A DNA stretch of 64,000 nucleotides from Crocinitomicaceae bacterium (GCA_002722795.1 PBMY01000004.1:1-64000); one strand, 5' to 3'. Counted from the stretch's first letter, positions 9,972-19,574 are shown. Notes: a model not told the origin generated them from the letters alone. Translations and numbers: made by a program.

Positions 9972-10397
9972 TTATTGTCCTCCGTAATAATCAACATAAT
10001 TATTTTCTGTTTCATATAATCGAATAGCATGTAGCTCACAATCATAATTTAATATTGGATCTTCTAATTGATTCCAAATCTCAATTACTAAATTCTCTGT
10101 TGAAGCAAGCTTTCCATGCATCCATGGAACATCAAGATTTAAATTTTTGTGATCTAATGGCTCCTCAATGAACTCTTTTATTATATCGGATAGATCTTTC
10201 ATATCCATGCAATAACCAGTATCTATATTAGGGCTACCTTTAACAGTAACGTGAAGTTCATAATTATGCCCGTGCCAATTGTGATTAGAGCATTTACCAA
10301 ATATCTCTTGATTTTTTTGTTCATCCCAACGAGGATTCCATAATTTGTGAGCAGCATTAAATCTTGCTCTTCTAGTTATGTATACTTTTTTTTCCAT
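9972..10397 (-). CDS. 6-pyruvoyl-tetrahydropterin synthase / QueD family protein
   Basis: The 141-residue product acts on dihydroneopterin triphosphate, the FolE2 product. Zinc ligands are visible: His in FNAAHKL and the pair in NWHGHNYELHV; the catalytic Cys is in FGKCSN and a late His is in LHAIRLYETEN. The active-site block KCSNHNWHGHNY is close to animal-type PTPS. The ATG at 10397 is preferred over a possible start four codons upstream, because a TATATTTG -7 box lies at 10407-10414 and the transcript would begin downstream of the earlier codon. It could serve tetrahydrobiopterin or queuosine synthesis. Confidence 0.9.
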   Translation of the reverse strand: MEKKVYITRRARFNAAHKLWNPRWDEQKNQEIFGKCSNHNWHGHNYELHVTVKGSPNIDTGYCMDMKDLSDIIKEFIEEPLDHKNLNLDVPWMHGKLASTENLVIEIWNQLEDPILNYDCELHAIRLYETENNYVDYYGGQ

Positions 10398-10406
10398 AAT
10401 GTTATA

Positions 10407-10414
10407 CAAATATA
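10407..10414 (-). promoter_or_regulatory. -7 promoter box for the PTPS-folE2 operon
   Basis: TATATTTG on the minus strand matches TAnnTTTG exactly, 9 bp before the start codon. No good TTTG lies at the usual distance upstream, so only the -7 half is supported. It implies a very short leader. Confidence 0.45.
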
Positions 10415-10448
10415 CGCCTGAATGATAATTTTCTAAAAAAAATTAATA

Positions 10449-11405
10449 ATGATTGTAGTAACTGGAGCAGCAGGATTCATTGGCAGCCAATTTATTAGTA
10501 CGCTCAACCAAGAAGGGTTTAACGATATCATCCTTGTTGACGACTTTACAAAGGTTGAAAAGAAGGGAAATTATTCCGACTTAGTCTATACAGGGAAGAT
10601 AGAAAGAAGTGCATTCCCTAAGTGGCTTAAGGATAATGAAAATCAAGTTCAATTTGTTTTCCACCTTGGGGCAAGAGCAGACACCGCTGAGACAAATATT
10701 GAGCTTTTAAACGAGTTAAATCTAGACTATTCAAAAACGGTTTGGAAACTATGTGTTGAATATGGACTTGCACTAGTTTACGCAAGTTCAGCTGCAACAT
10801 ATGGGGATGGTGCGTACGGATATCTAGATTCTCATGATATAGTTTTTAATCTTCAACCATTAAATCCTTATGGTGATTCTAAAAACGAATTTGATAAGTG
10901 GGTACTTCAGCAAGAACGAAAGCCATATTTCTGGGCTGGACTAAAGTTTTTTAATGTTTTTGGGCCAGGAGAAAGTCATAAAAACAGAATGGCTTCTGTT
11001 GTTCTTCATACATTCAGACAAGTATCTGAAACTGGCCGAATGAAACTTTTTAGATCACATAATCCAAAGTATAAGGATGGTGAACAAAGTCGAGATTTTG
11101 TTTATGTAAAAGATGTATGTAGAGTTTGTTTCTATATGATGATTAATCGACTCACTACGCAAAGTGGACTTTATAATTTAGGGTCAGGGAAAGCACGTAC
11201 CTTTTTCGATCTTGTAAGTGCAACTATTAAATCAATGGGCGTAGCGCCTCGTATAGAATTCATTGACACACCTGAAGACATCCGTGACAATTACCAATAT
11301 TTCACAGAGGCTGATTTAAGTAAACTTCGCGCATCAGGCTATACTGAAGAGTTTACTTCATTAGAAGATGGAATAAAGGATTACGTAGAAAACTACTTAT
11401 TGTAA
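10449..11405 (+). CDS. hldD: ADP-L-glycero-D-manno-heptose 6-epimerase
   Basis: This 318-residue short-chain dehydrogenase makes ADP-L-glycero-D-manno-heptose for the lipopolysaccharide inner core. Seen: NAD(P) loop VVTGAAGFIGS at residues 3-13, HLGARADT, the Ser of YASSAATYG, catalytic YGDSK and the downstream FFNVFGPGE and DFVYVKD blocks, all typical of the HldD/RfaD subfamily. It is divergent from PTPS with 51 bp between start codons and convergent with the MerR gene (the stops abut). Its lipopolysaccharide partners in the window are waaA and a family 9 glycosyltransferase. Confidence 0.92.
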   Translation: MIVVTGAAGFIGSQFISTLNQEGFNDIILVDDFTKVEKKGNYSDLVYTGKIERSAFPKWLKDNENQVQFVFHLGARADTAETNIELLNELNLDYSKTVWKLCVEYGLALVYASSAATYGDGAYGYLDSHDIVFNLQPLNPYGDSKNEFDKWVLQQERKPYFWAGLKFFNVFGPGESHKNRMASVVLHTFRQVSETGRMKLFRSHNPKYKDGEQSRDFVYVKDVCRVCFYMMINRLTTQSGLYNLGSGKARTFFDLVSATIKSMGVAPRIEFIDTPEDIRDNYQYFTEADLSKLRASGYTEEFTSLEDGIKDYVENYLL

Positions 11406-11819
11406 TTATTTAATCTCAGCTCTTAAAATAAGAAGCTTATCCCTCAATTTAGTCAACCTATCTATTGCTTCCTTTCTTGAATTTTCGTCAAGAGATTTTA
11501 CAGTTGTGTGGTTTTCAGAAGTTTCTTTTGCTATCTGTTTTGCAGCTGCACCAGCTTCTGCGCTTGCACCTTTACGAGCAGTTAGAGCCTTTTTTGCCCC
11601 CTCAAGAGTAAAGCCCTGTTCTTTAACTAAAACATATATTGAGCGTATTACTTCAATGTCCTTTTTTCGATAAGATCTCTTTCCACGGGCATTTGTTTTG
11701 GGCTGAATCTGTTTGAACTCTTTTTCCCAAAAACGAAGTAAAGACGCATTTACCCCAAACACCTGAGCTACCTCAGAGATGCTAAAGTATTGCTTTTGGA
11801 TTGGAGAGTTTAAAGGCAT
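11406..11819 (-). CDS. MerR-family transcriptional regulator
   Basis: The ATG at 11819 gives 137 residues. Residues 10-75 are a MerR winged helix-turn-helix: YFSISEVAQVFGVNASLLRF, then FWEKEF and KRSYRKKDI, with a WExEF recognition block. The rest is helical with an Ala-rich linker (ASAEAGAAAK) and a charged coiled-coil end. No metal or drug sensing cysteine is seen. A TTG 13 codons upstream would overlap the upstream peptidase stop; the ATG was preferred. This MerR type, downstream of an M23 peptidase, is common in Bacteroidota; its target is unknown. Confidence 0.85.
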   Translation of the reverse strand: MPLNSPIQKQYFSISEVAQVFGVNASLLRFWEKEFKQIQPKTNARGKRSYRKKDIEVIRSIYVLVKEQGFTLEGAKKALTARKGASAEAGAAAKQIAKETSENHTTVKSLDENSRKEAIDRLTKLRDKLLILRAEIK

Positions 11820-11850
11820 GAGGGGTAGCAAGATAGCACTCAATCTTACA

Positions 11851-12825
11851 TTAATCAAATGATTGATGAGCGGCCTCTGAATTGCGCAACAATGTTTCGT
11901 ACTCTTTTGGAGTTAAATCGTTGAAATAATAGTGTGCTGGATTCACCTTTTTACCATCCTTAAACACTTCGTAGTGTACGTGCGGAGCAACTGAAGTTCC
12001 TGTATTTCCAACTAGACCTATCACCTCTCCTCTTTTCACCTTTTGACCTTTCTTCACTAGTGTTTTGCTCATATGAGCATAAAGAGTTTCGTAGCCAAAA
12101 CCGTGCTTGATCACTACGTGTCTACCATATCCTGTGTACGATCTTCTGACCTTAATAACTTCACCATCACCAGTAGCAAAAATTTCTGTTCCAGTTTCTG
12201 CAGAAAAATCCATTCCATAGTGAAATTTTCTCACTTTATATATTGGATGATACCTCCAACCCCATCCTGAAGCCATCCTTTTAAGGTCATCATTCCTAAT
12301 TGGTTGAATAGCAGGAATGGATTGAAGACGTGCTTCGTGAGTTTTTGCAAGATCCATTACCTCATCGAATGATCTGCTTTGGGCTACAAGCCTACGTTGA
12401 ATCTCAGCAATCTTTAGCTGCAAATCGCTTACCTCATCTGTGTGATCATATCCTCTCAAGTGCTCGATTCTATCAGCACCACCAACTCCAGGGTTTCGCC
12501 TGTACTCAGGTAAGGGGTCAGTCCCAAACACTGTTCTGTAAATCGCATCATCTCTAATCTGCAGATCTTCAAGCACATCCACCATCTCGTCTATATCCGA
12601 TTTGAATTGGTCAACTTGGCCTTCCAGAAATTGAATTTCTCTTGCCATTGCCCTATCCTTAGGTGAGTCAAAAGCGTAGTCAAAAAGGAAAATCGATGCT
12701 GTTCCGATTAAAAGAACAAGACCCACATTGCGTACAGCCCACCAGATATAGTCTCTAGTATTGTACGGCAACACCTCACTTTGAAGGGTTTGCGGGTTAA
12801 ATCTTGTTTTTTTGAATAAACTCAT
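11851..12825 (-). CDS. M23-family peptidoglycan endopeptidase, membrane-anchored
   Basis: The 324-residue product starts at ATG 12825 (MSLFKKTRF). It has one transmembrane segment near residues 30-50, a coiled coil (about 60-105 and 130-170) and a C-terminal LytM/M23 domain. Zinc motif residues are seen in YHYGMDFSA (HxxxD class) and HVHYEVFKDG, with HGFGYETLYAHMS between. Such enzymes cut peptide cross-links in peptidoglycan; the anchored, coiled-coil form resembles cell-division or morphogenesis endopeptidases. Divergent from alaS with 68 bp between starts. Confidence 0.9.
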   Translation of the reverse strand: MSLFKKTRFNPQTLQSEVLPYNTRDYIWWAVRNVGLVLLIGTASIFLFDYAFDSPKDRAMAREIQFLEGQVDQFKSDIDEMVDVLEDLQIRDDAIYRTVFGTDPLPEYRRNPGVGGADRIEHLRGYDHTDEVSDLQLKIAEIQRRLVAQSRSFDEVMDLAKTHEARLQSIPAIQPIRNDDLKRMASGWGWRYHPIYKVRKFHYGMDFSAETGTEIFATGDGEVIKVRRSYTGYGRHVVIKHGFGYETLYAHMSKTLVKKGQKVKRGEVIGLVGNTGTSVAPHVHYEVFKDGKKVNPAHYYFNDLTPKEYETLLRNSEAAHQSFD

Positions 12826-12893
12826 AATGTGCAAACTTCGTACATTTTTGACAGATGAGTATTTATTAAATTCGAAGTCTCAAACAAAAGAGT

Positions 12894-15503
12894 ATGGAAT
12901 CCAAAAAAATCCGTCAGACTTTTTTAGACTTTTTCGCATCAAAAGGACACAAAATTGTTCCCTCAGCTCCAATGGTATTGAAAGATGACCCTACCCTGAT
13001 GTTTACAAATGCAGGAATGAATCCATTCAAGGATCTTTTCCTAGGCAATAGCACGGTTAAACACCCAAGAGTTGCTGATACGCAAAAATGCCTTCGAGTT
13101 AGTGGTAAACATAACGACCTAGAAGAGGTTGGTGTGGACACATACCATCATACTATGTTTGAAATGCTTGGTAATTGGTCATTTGGGGATTACTTCAAAG
13201 AGGAGGCTATTGCTTGGGCATGGGATCTTTTAACAGAGCACTACGATCTCAATAAAGAAGATTTATACGTTACTGTATTTGAGGGAGATAAAGAAGATAA
13301 CCTTCCTATTGACGAGGAAGCTCGGGAACATTGGAAAAAGTATATTGCTGAGGATAGAATTCTACTAGCAAGTAAAAAGGATAACTTCTGGGAAATGGGA
13401 GAAACTGGACCTTGTGGACCTTGTTCTGAAATTCACATTGATCTCAGAAGTGACGAGGAGAAAAAAGCTACACCAGGAATAGACTTAGTAAACAAAGACC
13501 ATCCTCAAGTTGTTGAAGTATGGAATCTTGTCTTTATAGAATTCAATAGACTTGCATCTGGAAAACTTCAACCTCTATCGGCCAAACACGTTGACACAGG
13601 AATGGGTTTAGAGCGTCTAGCTATGGCGATTCAGAGCAAGAAAAGCAACTATGATACAGATGTTTTTTCTCCTTTACTTAAAAAATTAAGTGAGCTTTCT
13701 GGAAAAGAGTACACTGCAGGAGACGATAGTGAAAGTGTAGCATTCAGAGTTATTGTTGACCACGTTAGAGCGGTTTCGTTCAGTATATGTGATGGACAGC
13801 TTCCATCTAACAACAAGGCTGGTTACGTAATTCGCCGCATTCTGAGAAGGGCTATTCGATACGGATACTCGTTCTTAGATTTTAAAGAGCCTTTCATTTA
13901 CAATTTAGTCGACTCACTTAACGAATCTTTAGGTAACGCCTTCCCAGAATTAGAAGCCCAAAAGGATCTTATCAAGAAGGTGATTAAACAGGAAGAAGAA
14001 AGCTTCCTTCGTACTCTAGATAAGGGTATTAATAGACTCGAGGAACATTTAAAAAACATGAAAGAGGGCGACATGCTATCTGGAGTTAATGCTTTCGAGC
14101 TTTACGATACGTTTGGGTTCCCATCTGACTTAACTGCTCTTATCGCAGGAGAAAGAGGAATTAAGATTAATGAAGCTGAATTTAGTTTAGAGCTTCAAGC
14201 CCAAATCAATCGCTCTAGGGCTGACGGTAAAGTTTCAACTGATGATTGGATAGTATTACACGACGTTGAAAAAGTGGATTTTGTTGGATACGACAATACC
14301 ACTCACTCATGTAAGATTGCTCGTTACAGAAGAGTTAGATCAAAGGGGGATGACCTTTATCAAGTAGTGCTAGACTCTACACCCTTCTACCCTGAGGGTG
14401 GTGGACAAGTTGGTGATACTGGAACAATAACTTGTGGAGATAGTTCTTTTGAGGTAACTGACACAAAAAAGGAAAACAACCTTATTGTTCATACTTTAAG
14501 GGAACTTCCAAATGACACTTCTGCTACATTCGAGGCTGAAGTTAACGCAGACCTTCAGTTATCATCAGCTAGAAATCACTCAGCCACTCACCTTCTACAC
14601 GAAAGTCTTAAGTCAATTCTAGGAAACCACGTTGAGCAAAAGGGATCTTTAGTAAGACCGGAGAATTTACGTTTTGACTTTTCTCACTTCGAAAGAGTAG
14701 ATGAGGAAACTATTTCCAAAATTGAGCAGGACGTCAATAAAAAGATTCTAGCTAACATCTCTCTAGACGAGAGAAGAGACATCCCATTAGCCGAGGCTCA
14801 AGCAGCTGGAGCTATAATGCTATTTGGTGAAAAATACGGGGAGCATGTGAGGATGATTGGGTTTGGTACATCAAAAGAATTATGTGGGGGGATACACGTA
14901 CCTGCGACAGGTTCAATTGGCCTATTCAGAATTACTTCAGAATCTTCTGTTGCTTCAGGTGTAAGAAGAATAGAAGCTGTGACAGGTGAGGCTGCATACA
15001 ACGCAAGTTTAGCTGACAGAAAAGCTCTAAACACTATTGGTTCACACTTCAAAGGAGCAAAAAATGTTGTTAAGGCTGTAAAAGATATGCAAACCTCTTT
15101 GGCCGATTTAAATAAAGAAGTAGAAGGACTTCGCAAAAAAGAGGCAGGTAATGTAAAGGATGATCTTGTAAAAGATCTAAAGGTTATTGATGGTATAAAC
15201 TTCCTAGCAGTTGAATTAAACTTAGACGCTAAATCAGTTAAAGATTTGGCCTTCCAACTAAAGGCAGAACACGCACCCTTCGTAGGAGTTTTTGCAATTA
15301 AGAAGGGGACCAAAGCATATATCAGCGTTGCTATCAGCGATGATGTCATTGCAGACAGGGGGTTAAAGGCTGGAGATATCGTTAAAGAACTTGCGCAGTT
15401 CATCCGCGGTGGAGGAGGTGGTCAACCAATGTTCGCTTCAGCAGGAGGTCCCTACATAGAGGGGATAAAAGAAGCCCTCAGCAAAGCTGAAGGCTTACTT
15501 TAA
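12894..15503 (+). CDS. alaS: Alanyl-tRNA synthetase
   Basis: This 869-residue enzyme charges tRNA-Ala. The class II catalytic core begins at the N-terminus (TFLDFFASKGHKIVPSAP, then TNAGMNPFKD); the editing domain has the zinc-binding HSATHLLH and the CGGIH motif; the C-Ala domain ends in RGGGGGQPMFASAGG. Length and domain order are normal. The ATG at 12894 gives MESKKIRQTFLDFF, the usual beginning. It stands alone, with divergent and convergent neighbours. Confidence 0.98.
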   Translation: MESKKIRQTFLDFFASKGHKIVPSAPMVLKDDPTLMFTNAGMNPFKDLFLGNSTVKHPRVADTQKCLRVSGKHNDLEEVGVDTYHHTMFEMLGNWSFGDYFKEEAIAWAWDLLTEHYDLNKEDLYVTVFEGDKEDNLPIDEEAREHWKKYIAEDRILLASKKDNFWEMGETGPCGPCSEIHIDLRSDEEKKATPGIDLVNKDHPQVVEVWNLVFIEFNRLASGKLQPLSAKHVDTGMGLERLAMAIQSKKSNYDTDVFSPLLKKLSELSGKEYTAGDDSESVAFRVIVDHVRAVSFSICDGQLPSNNKAGYVIRRILRRAIRYGYSFLDFKEPFIYNLVDSLNESLGNAFPELEAQKDLIKKVIKQEEESFLRTLDKGINRLEEHLKNMKEGDMLSGVNAFELYDTFGFPSDLTALIAGERGIKINEAEFSLELQAQINRSRADGKVSTDDWIVLHDVEKVDFVGYDNTTHSCKIARYRRVRSKGDDLYQVVLDSTPFYPEGGGQVGDTGTITCGDSSFEVTDTKKENNLIVHTLRELPNDTSATFEAEVNADLQLSSARNHSATHLLHESLKSILGNHVEQKGSLVRPENLRFDFSHFERVDEETISKIEQDVNKKILANISLDERRDIPLAEAQAAGAIMLFGEKYGEHVRMIGFGTSKELCGGIHVPATGSIGLFRITSESSVASGVRRIEAVTGEAAYNASLADRKALNTIGSHFKGAKNVVKAVKDMQTSLADLNKEVEGLRKKEAGNVKDDLVKDLKVIDGINFLAVELNLDAKSVKDLAFQLKAEHAPFVGVFAIKKGTKAYISVAISDDVIADRGLKAGDIVKELAQFIRGGGGGQPMFASAGGPYIEGIKEALSKAEGLL

Positions 15504-15527
15504 GACAAGTATGAAAAACAAGGTTGT

Positions 15528-15938
15528 TTAAGCCACGTTTAAATTCTCATTTACTAAATCCTTGTTTTGGTATGAAGGTCCTTCGTACACCTCATCATAG
15601 GACAATCCTAGATTTAAAATGTATAAAACATTAAATACAAGTGCAAGTATATAATCGGTAGTTGTGCTCTTACCAAAACTCTGAGCTAACTCAATAATGG
15701 TTTTAGGCAATAAGTAAACGACAGCTGGAGTGAAAAATAACCACGCATGCCAAGAAGGTCTGCCTATTAATTTCATGGTAGTCATCATATTCAAAAAAGG
15801 AACGAAAACATGCCAATACGGTAAATCAGCTTTAGCAAATAGCTTACATGTTCCGACAGCAGCTATCAAAACTATAAAAAGACTTGCTAAAATTACCCCT
15901 CCGCTTATCTCCACTCCGTAGATTATAATATCATCCAT
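15528..15938 (-). CDS. Four-helix membrane protein (DUF5684-like)
   Basis: The ATG at 15938 gives 136 residues beginning MDDIIIYGVEISGGVILAS. About four hydrophobic segments are seen, with the block KLFAKADLPYWHVFVPFLN, which resembles the DUF5684 region also found in front of signal peptidase I in Bacteroidota. No catalytic residues are visible, so a protease role is not supported. It is convergent with alaS and upstream of nothing in its direction. Function unknown. Confidence 0.65.
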   Translation of the reverse strand: MDDIIIYGVEISGGVILASLFIVLIAAVGTCKLFAKADLPYWHVFVPFLNMMTTMKLIGRPSWHAWLFFTPAVVYLLPKTIIELAQSFGKSTTTDYILALVFNVLYILNLGLSYDEVYEGPSYQNKDLVNENLNVA

Positions 15939-16046
15939 TAGATGTGATTTTTTTGGTACGTACCACAAGTTAGACGAATTCTTTTACATGGGGTTGCCTT
16001 ACATAACCTTGGTTTTTAACACTTTACAAGAAAGTTTCTAACCAAA

Positions 16047-17219
16047 TCAATTCAAATGTGCGTAGTGCTTGACTATTGCGGCTGTTATATTTGAGCCTTT
16101 TGGGGTTAAAATCAGCAATCTTTCAACAACATTTCTGAGTTCTCTTACATTTCCCGTCCAATCAGCCTGTTGTATCAATTTCATAGCCGCAGATTCCACC
16201 TTCGGAACTAAAATACCATGATCATCACCTAGCAATTTTAAAAAGTGGTCAACTAAAAGAGGAATGTCTTCTCTCCTATCATTCAATGAAGGAACATGAA
16301 GAGGTATTACAGCCAATCTGTGATACAAATCCTCTCTGAAGTTTCCCTCAGTAATTTCCTTTTTCAAATCCTTATTTGTTGCCGATACGATTCTTACATC
16401 AACCTTGATGTCCTTGTCTCCACCAACTCTTGTAATTTTATTTTCCTGAAGTGCCCTAAGGACTTTAGCCTGAGCGTCGAGACCCATATCACCAACTTCA
16501 TCAAGAAAAAGAGTTCCGCCTGATGCAAGTTCAAATTTCCCTTTCCTCTGCTTTACAGCACTCGTAAAAGCACCTTTCTCATGGCCAAATAATTCACTTT
16601 CTATCAATTCTTTTGGGATAGCAGCGCAATTCACTTCGATAAAAGCAGCTCCTTCCCTAGGGCTCCCATTATGTAACTTTCTTGCTACTAGCTCTTTTCC
16701 AGCACCATTTCCTCCTGTTATTAATACCCTAGCATCTGTTGAAGCAACAGTATCTACCATGTCCAAAATATTAGTAATGGCTTTTGACTCCCCAACAATA
16801 GGGTGAGACTTGGACTTATGAACCTTTTTTCTAAGCCTAGTTGTTTCAGCTTTCAGCTCTTCAGTTTCAGTCGCGTGCTTGAGTGTTACAAGGATGCGAT
16901 TTAAATCAAGTGGCTTTTGAATAAAATCGAATGCGCCCTTCTTAAGCGCCTGAACAGCAGTTTCAACTGTACCATGGCCTGAAATCATAATCACAGGCGA
17001 AGACACGCCTTTTGATTCTAGCATGTCTAGTACGTCAAGACCATCCATTTTAGGCATCTTAATATCGCAGTATATAGCATCAAAGTTGGACTTTGTAGCC
17101 TCAATTACACCAGCCATTCCGTCATCTGATTCACTTACAACGTGTCCCTCGTATTCAAGAATTTCTCTTAGACTAGCTCTAATAGGTTGTTCGTCGTCTA
17201 TGATTAAAATATTTGCCAT
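16047..17219 (-). CDS. Sigma-54-dependent response regulator without DNA-binding domain
   Basis: The 390-residue protein has a receiver domain (1-120; phospho-acceptor Asp52 in IYCDIKMPKMDG), a linker helix and an AAA+ sigma-54 activator domain (about 140-365). Seen: Walker A GGNGAGKE (169-176), sigma-54 contact loop GAFTSA (216-221) in place of GAFTGA, Walker B GGTLFLDE (234-241) and VRELRNVVERL. The protein stops about 20 residues after the AAA+ domain, so the Fis-type helix-turn-helix of NtrC is absent. Similar HTH-less proteins are common in Bacteroidota. rpoN is also in this window (61527-62987). The cognate kinase is not adjacent. Confidence 0.9.
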   Translation of the reverse strand: MANILIIDDEQPIRASLREILEYEGHVVSESDDGMAGVIEATKSNFDAIYCDIKMPKMDGLDVLDMLESKGVSSPVIMISGHGTVETAVQALKKGAFDFIQKPLDLNRILVTLKHATETEELKAETTRLRKKVHKSKSHPIVGESKAITNILDMVDTVASTDARVLITGGNGAGKELVARKLHNGSPREGAAFIEVNCAAIPKELIESELFGHEKGAFTSAVKQRKGKFELASGGTLFLDEVGDMGLDAQAKVLRALQENKITRVGGDKDIKVDVRIVSATNKDLKKEITEGNFREDLYHRLAVIPLHVPSLNDRREDIPLLVDHFLKLLGDDHGILVPKVESAAMKLIQQADWTGNVRELRNVVERLLILTPKGSNITAAIVKHYAHLN

Positions 17220-17271
17220 ATGATTTGATAATTGCGTCAGAAGTTACCCTCTATGTTGCTTAAGACAAAAT

Positions 17272-18246
17272 CTATGCCACACCTGGCACTACGATTTGAC
17301 CTTTAGAAAGTCTATTTAGAACCCCCTCTCTTAGAGCATACTTAGACCTAAACATTTTCTGAATGTTGCTATTTTCAAGAGTCCATCTTACAATTGCTGC
17401 GGCATAAGGAATGTTATCAGCTCTATCAGGCGGCATACCTTCCATGGCTAATCTATCCTTGAGAGAATTGTGCATCAACTCTCCACAAAGAGCTTTGAAA
17501 CCATCCATATCTATTTTTGTTGCGGGTGGATGCTCATCGTCAGCTACTTCCTCTAAATTTGGATTTGTGATTGCACAAAAAGTATCGAATGATCCGCTAG
17601 AACCAACTAAAATAGATGGTTTGATATTTTCAAGTGCAATTTTTAATGGCTGAAGTGTTTCGTCTAAAAAAGGCTTGATTTCCTCGTAAGCTTCGTCCCT
17701 GTTTGTGCCAAACCTATCCTTCATTTTAAAGAGGTTTGCCATTCTTGCGACACCAACATCGAAGGATCTGCTCCAAATGATTTTGTCTTTATGCCAAAAA
17801 ATACATTCAGTACTCCCCCCTCCTATATCCATTGTCAATACATTTTTAGATGACGGTGGTTGATATGTAAGCTCTAGGCCTGATTGAATTAAAGATGCCT
17901 CAGCAGCTCCGCTTATGATGTTGACTTTGTAACCAAATCTCTTTGAAACAGGTTCGACAAATTCAGCACTATTTGATGCGTCTCTCAACGCACTAGTTGC
18001 AAAAATATGAACCTCTTCAACCGAATAGTTATGAATAGCCTCACGCATTACACCAATAGCATCAATGCCTCTTGCAATTCTCTCGGGCAGAATAATACCT
18101 TTCCCTACTCCACCTTTTCCTAGTTTAACAGGAAGTCTGAGGCTAAATACCTCCTTCCACCTTCCTGGTCCAAGAGTTTTGTTGAAATCGACTATTCTTA
18201 GGTTGAAGGTATTGGTGCCACAATCGATGACAGCTGTCCTACTCAT
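17272..18246 (-). CDS. Ppx/GppA phosphatase family protein
   Basis: The 324-residue product belongs to the actin-like-fold exopolyphosphatase/guanosine pentaphosphatase family. Seen: DCGTNTFNLRI at the N-terminus (phosphate 1 loop), FATSALRDASN, and DIGGGSTE (phosphate 2). At 324 residues it is the short form with only the N-terminal two domains, as is usual in Bacteroidota. It may release phosphate from polyphosphate or pppGpp. Its start overlaps the stop of the ABC permease by 4 bp. Confidence 0.9.
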   Translation of the reverse strand: MSRTAVIDCGTNTFNLRIVDFNKTLGPGRWKEVFSLRLPVKLGKGGVGKGIILPERIARGIDAIGVMREAIHNYSVEEVHIFATSALRDASNSAEFVEPVSKRFGYKVNIISGAAEASLIQSGLELTYQPPSSKNVLTMDIGGGSTECIFWHKDKIIWSRSFDVGVARMANLFKMKDRFGTNRDEAYEEIKPFLDETLQPLKIALENIKPSILVGSSGSFDTFCAITNPNLEEVADDEHPPATKIDMDGFKALCGELMHNSLKDRLAMEGMPPDRADNIPYAAAIVRWTLENSNIQKMFRSKYALREGVLNRLSKGQIVVPGVA

Positions 18247-19574
18247 CGATTTCTATATGTTAGCCATTTAAGCATTTCTAATAATGACGGCTTCTTGCCG
18301 TACATAAAAATACCTGTCCTATATATCCTTCCAGCTAGTTTAATCATCAGATAAACTGTGAATACAAGAATCACTGCGCTTATTAAAACTTCATACCAAG
18401 GCACACCCATACTAAGTCGCACCATCATAGTAATTGGTGAGGTGAATGGCACAAATGAACAAATAGTTGCTAAAGTAGTTTCAGGTGCTTCGAGGATTTG
18501 AATATTCAAAATATAGCTGAATATCAGTGGTAACATAACTGGCAATAACAAGTATTGAGCGTCAGATTCCTGTTCAACAGAAGCTCCAACTGCTGCAAAA
18601 AATGAACCGTAAAGTGCAAATCCGCCTAAGTAAAAGAATACACCCCACCCAAGCATTGCTAACCAATTAATCTGCATCAAAAAGCTCAAATCTTCATGTG
18701 AACTCATAAATGTATTCAAGTCAGTAGAAGAAACCGTATTGCCACTTTCAATCATTATATCTGCTAGCATACCCGATGATTCAGCGTAAGTACCAAACCC
18801 TATGAAAAGCAACCAAGAGAGTACGGCCCAAGCCAAAATTTGGGTTATTCCTACAAGACCTATTCCTGCAACTTTAGCCCCCATAAGAGCTTCAGGTTTC
18901 ACGATACTTACTACAACCTCAACTATCCTATTACTCTTTTCCTCAATTACTCCCCTCATTACGTGCATACCATATATCATGATAAACATGAACATGAACA
19001 TTGAAAATATCCATCCTACCAAGCTCTTGTTCTCAGCGTTTCTATCTCTAGTCTCAACGTCTTGGGTAACTAATCCTATTTTAACCTTAAGTCTTTTATA
19101 CGTCTCATAATCAAGGTCTGATTCCATCCTGACCCTAAGTCTTTCTACAGCCTCTGTCAAGTCCCTCTTAATTGCTGACTTCACCCTCATAGAAGGGGTA
19201 GTTTCGTATTGAAGAAGTGCTTTTGAGTTTTGAAGAATACCGTCATCAAATTCAAGCATTCCAGTGAAATCGCTTTCTAAGAACTCCTCTTCACTTATTG
19301 GTTCGGTAGTAAATCTATATTCGAGAAAGTCTCTTTCAGGAAAACACTCGAAGCAACTTGGAATTTGTCCTTTTTCATTAATACTAAAACTCAGAATTTC
19401 GCTAGAATCAACTACTAAAATCTTTGAATTTGTTTCCTGTGACTGAGAAAATAAAACAATTAGAGCAACAAACCCTACCATGATTATGGGTCCCAAAAGT
19501 GTAGAAATTATAAAAGCTCTACGCCTAACCCTAGTCTTGTATTCACGACCCAATATCACTAACCAATTCCTCAT
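18243..19574 (-). CDS. ABC-2 type transporter permease (NatB-like)
   Basis: The 443-residue membrane protein has one N-terminal transmembrane helix (about 20-40), a large extracytoplasmic domain, and five more helices from about residue 190 on. The stretch MRGVIEEKSNRIVEVVVSIV followed by GAKVAGIGLVGI is the signature of NatB/YhaP-type ABC-2 permeases. It overlaps the ATPase gene by 4 bp and forms an exporter with it. The substrate is unknown; sodium or antimicrobial peptide export is known for relatives. Confidence 0.9.
   Translation of the reverse strand: MRNWLVILGREYKTRVRRRAFIISTLLGPIIMVGFVALIVLFSQSQETNSKILVVDSSEILSFSINEKGQIPSCFECFPERDFLEYRFTTEPISEEEFLESDFTGMLEFDDGILQNSKALLQYETTPSMRVKSAIKRDLTEAVERLRVRMESDLDYETYKRLKVKIGLVTQDVETRDRNAENKSLVGWIFSMFMFMFIMIYGMHVMRGVIEEKSNRIVEVVVSIVKPEALMGAKVAGIGLVGITQILAWAVLSWLLFIGFGTYAESSGMLADIMIESGNTVSSTDLNTFMSSHEDLSFLMQINWLAMLGWGVFFYLGGFALYGSFFAAVGASVEQESDAQYLLLPVMLPLIFSYILNIQILEAPETTLATICSFVPFTSPITMMVRLSMGVPWYEVLISAVILVFTVYLMIKLAGRIYRTGIFMYGKKPSLLEMLKWLTYRNR

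Noticed and set aside
14798-15403. A 201-codon minus-strand frame inside alaS
   Set aside because: It is exactly antisense to a conserved tRNA synthetase domain and has no recognisable protein features.
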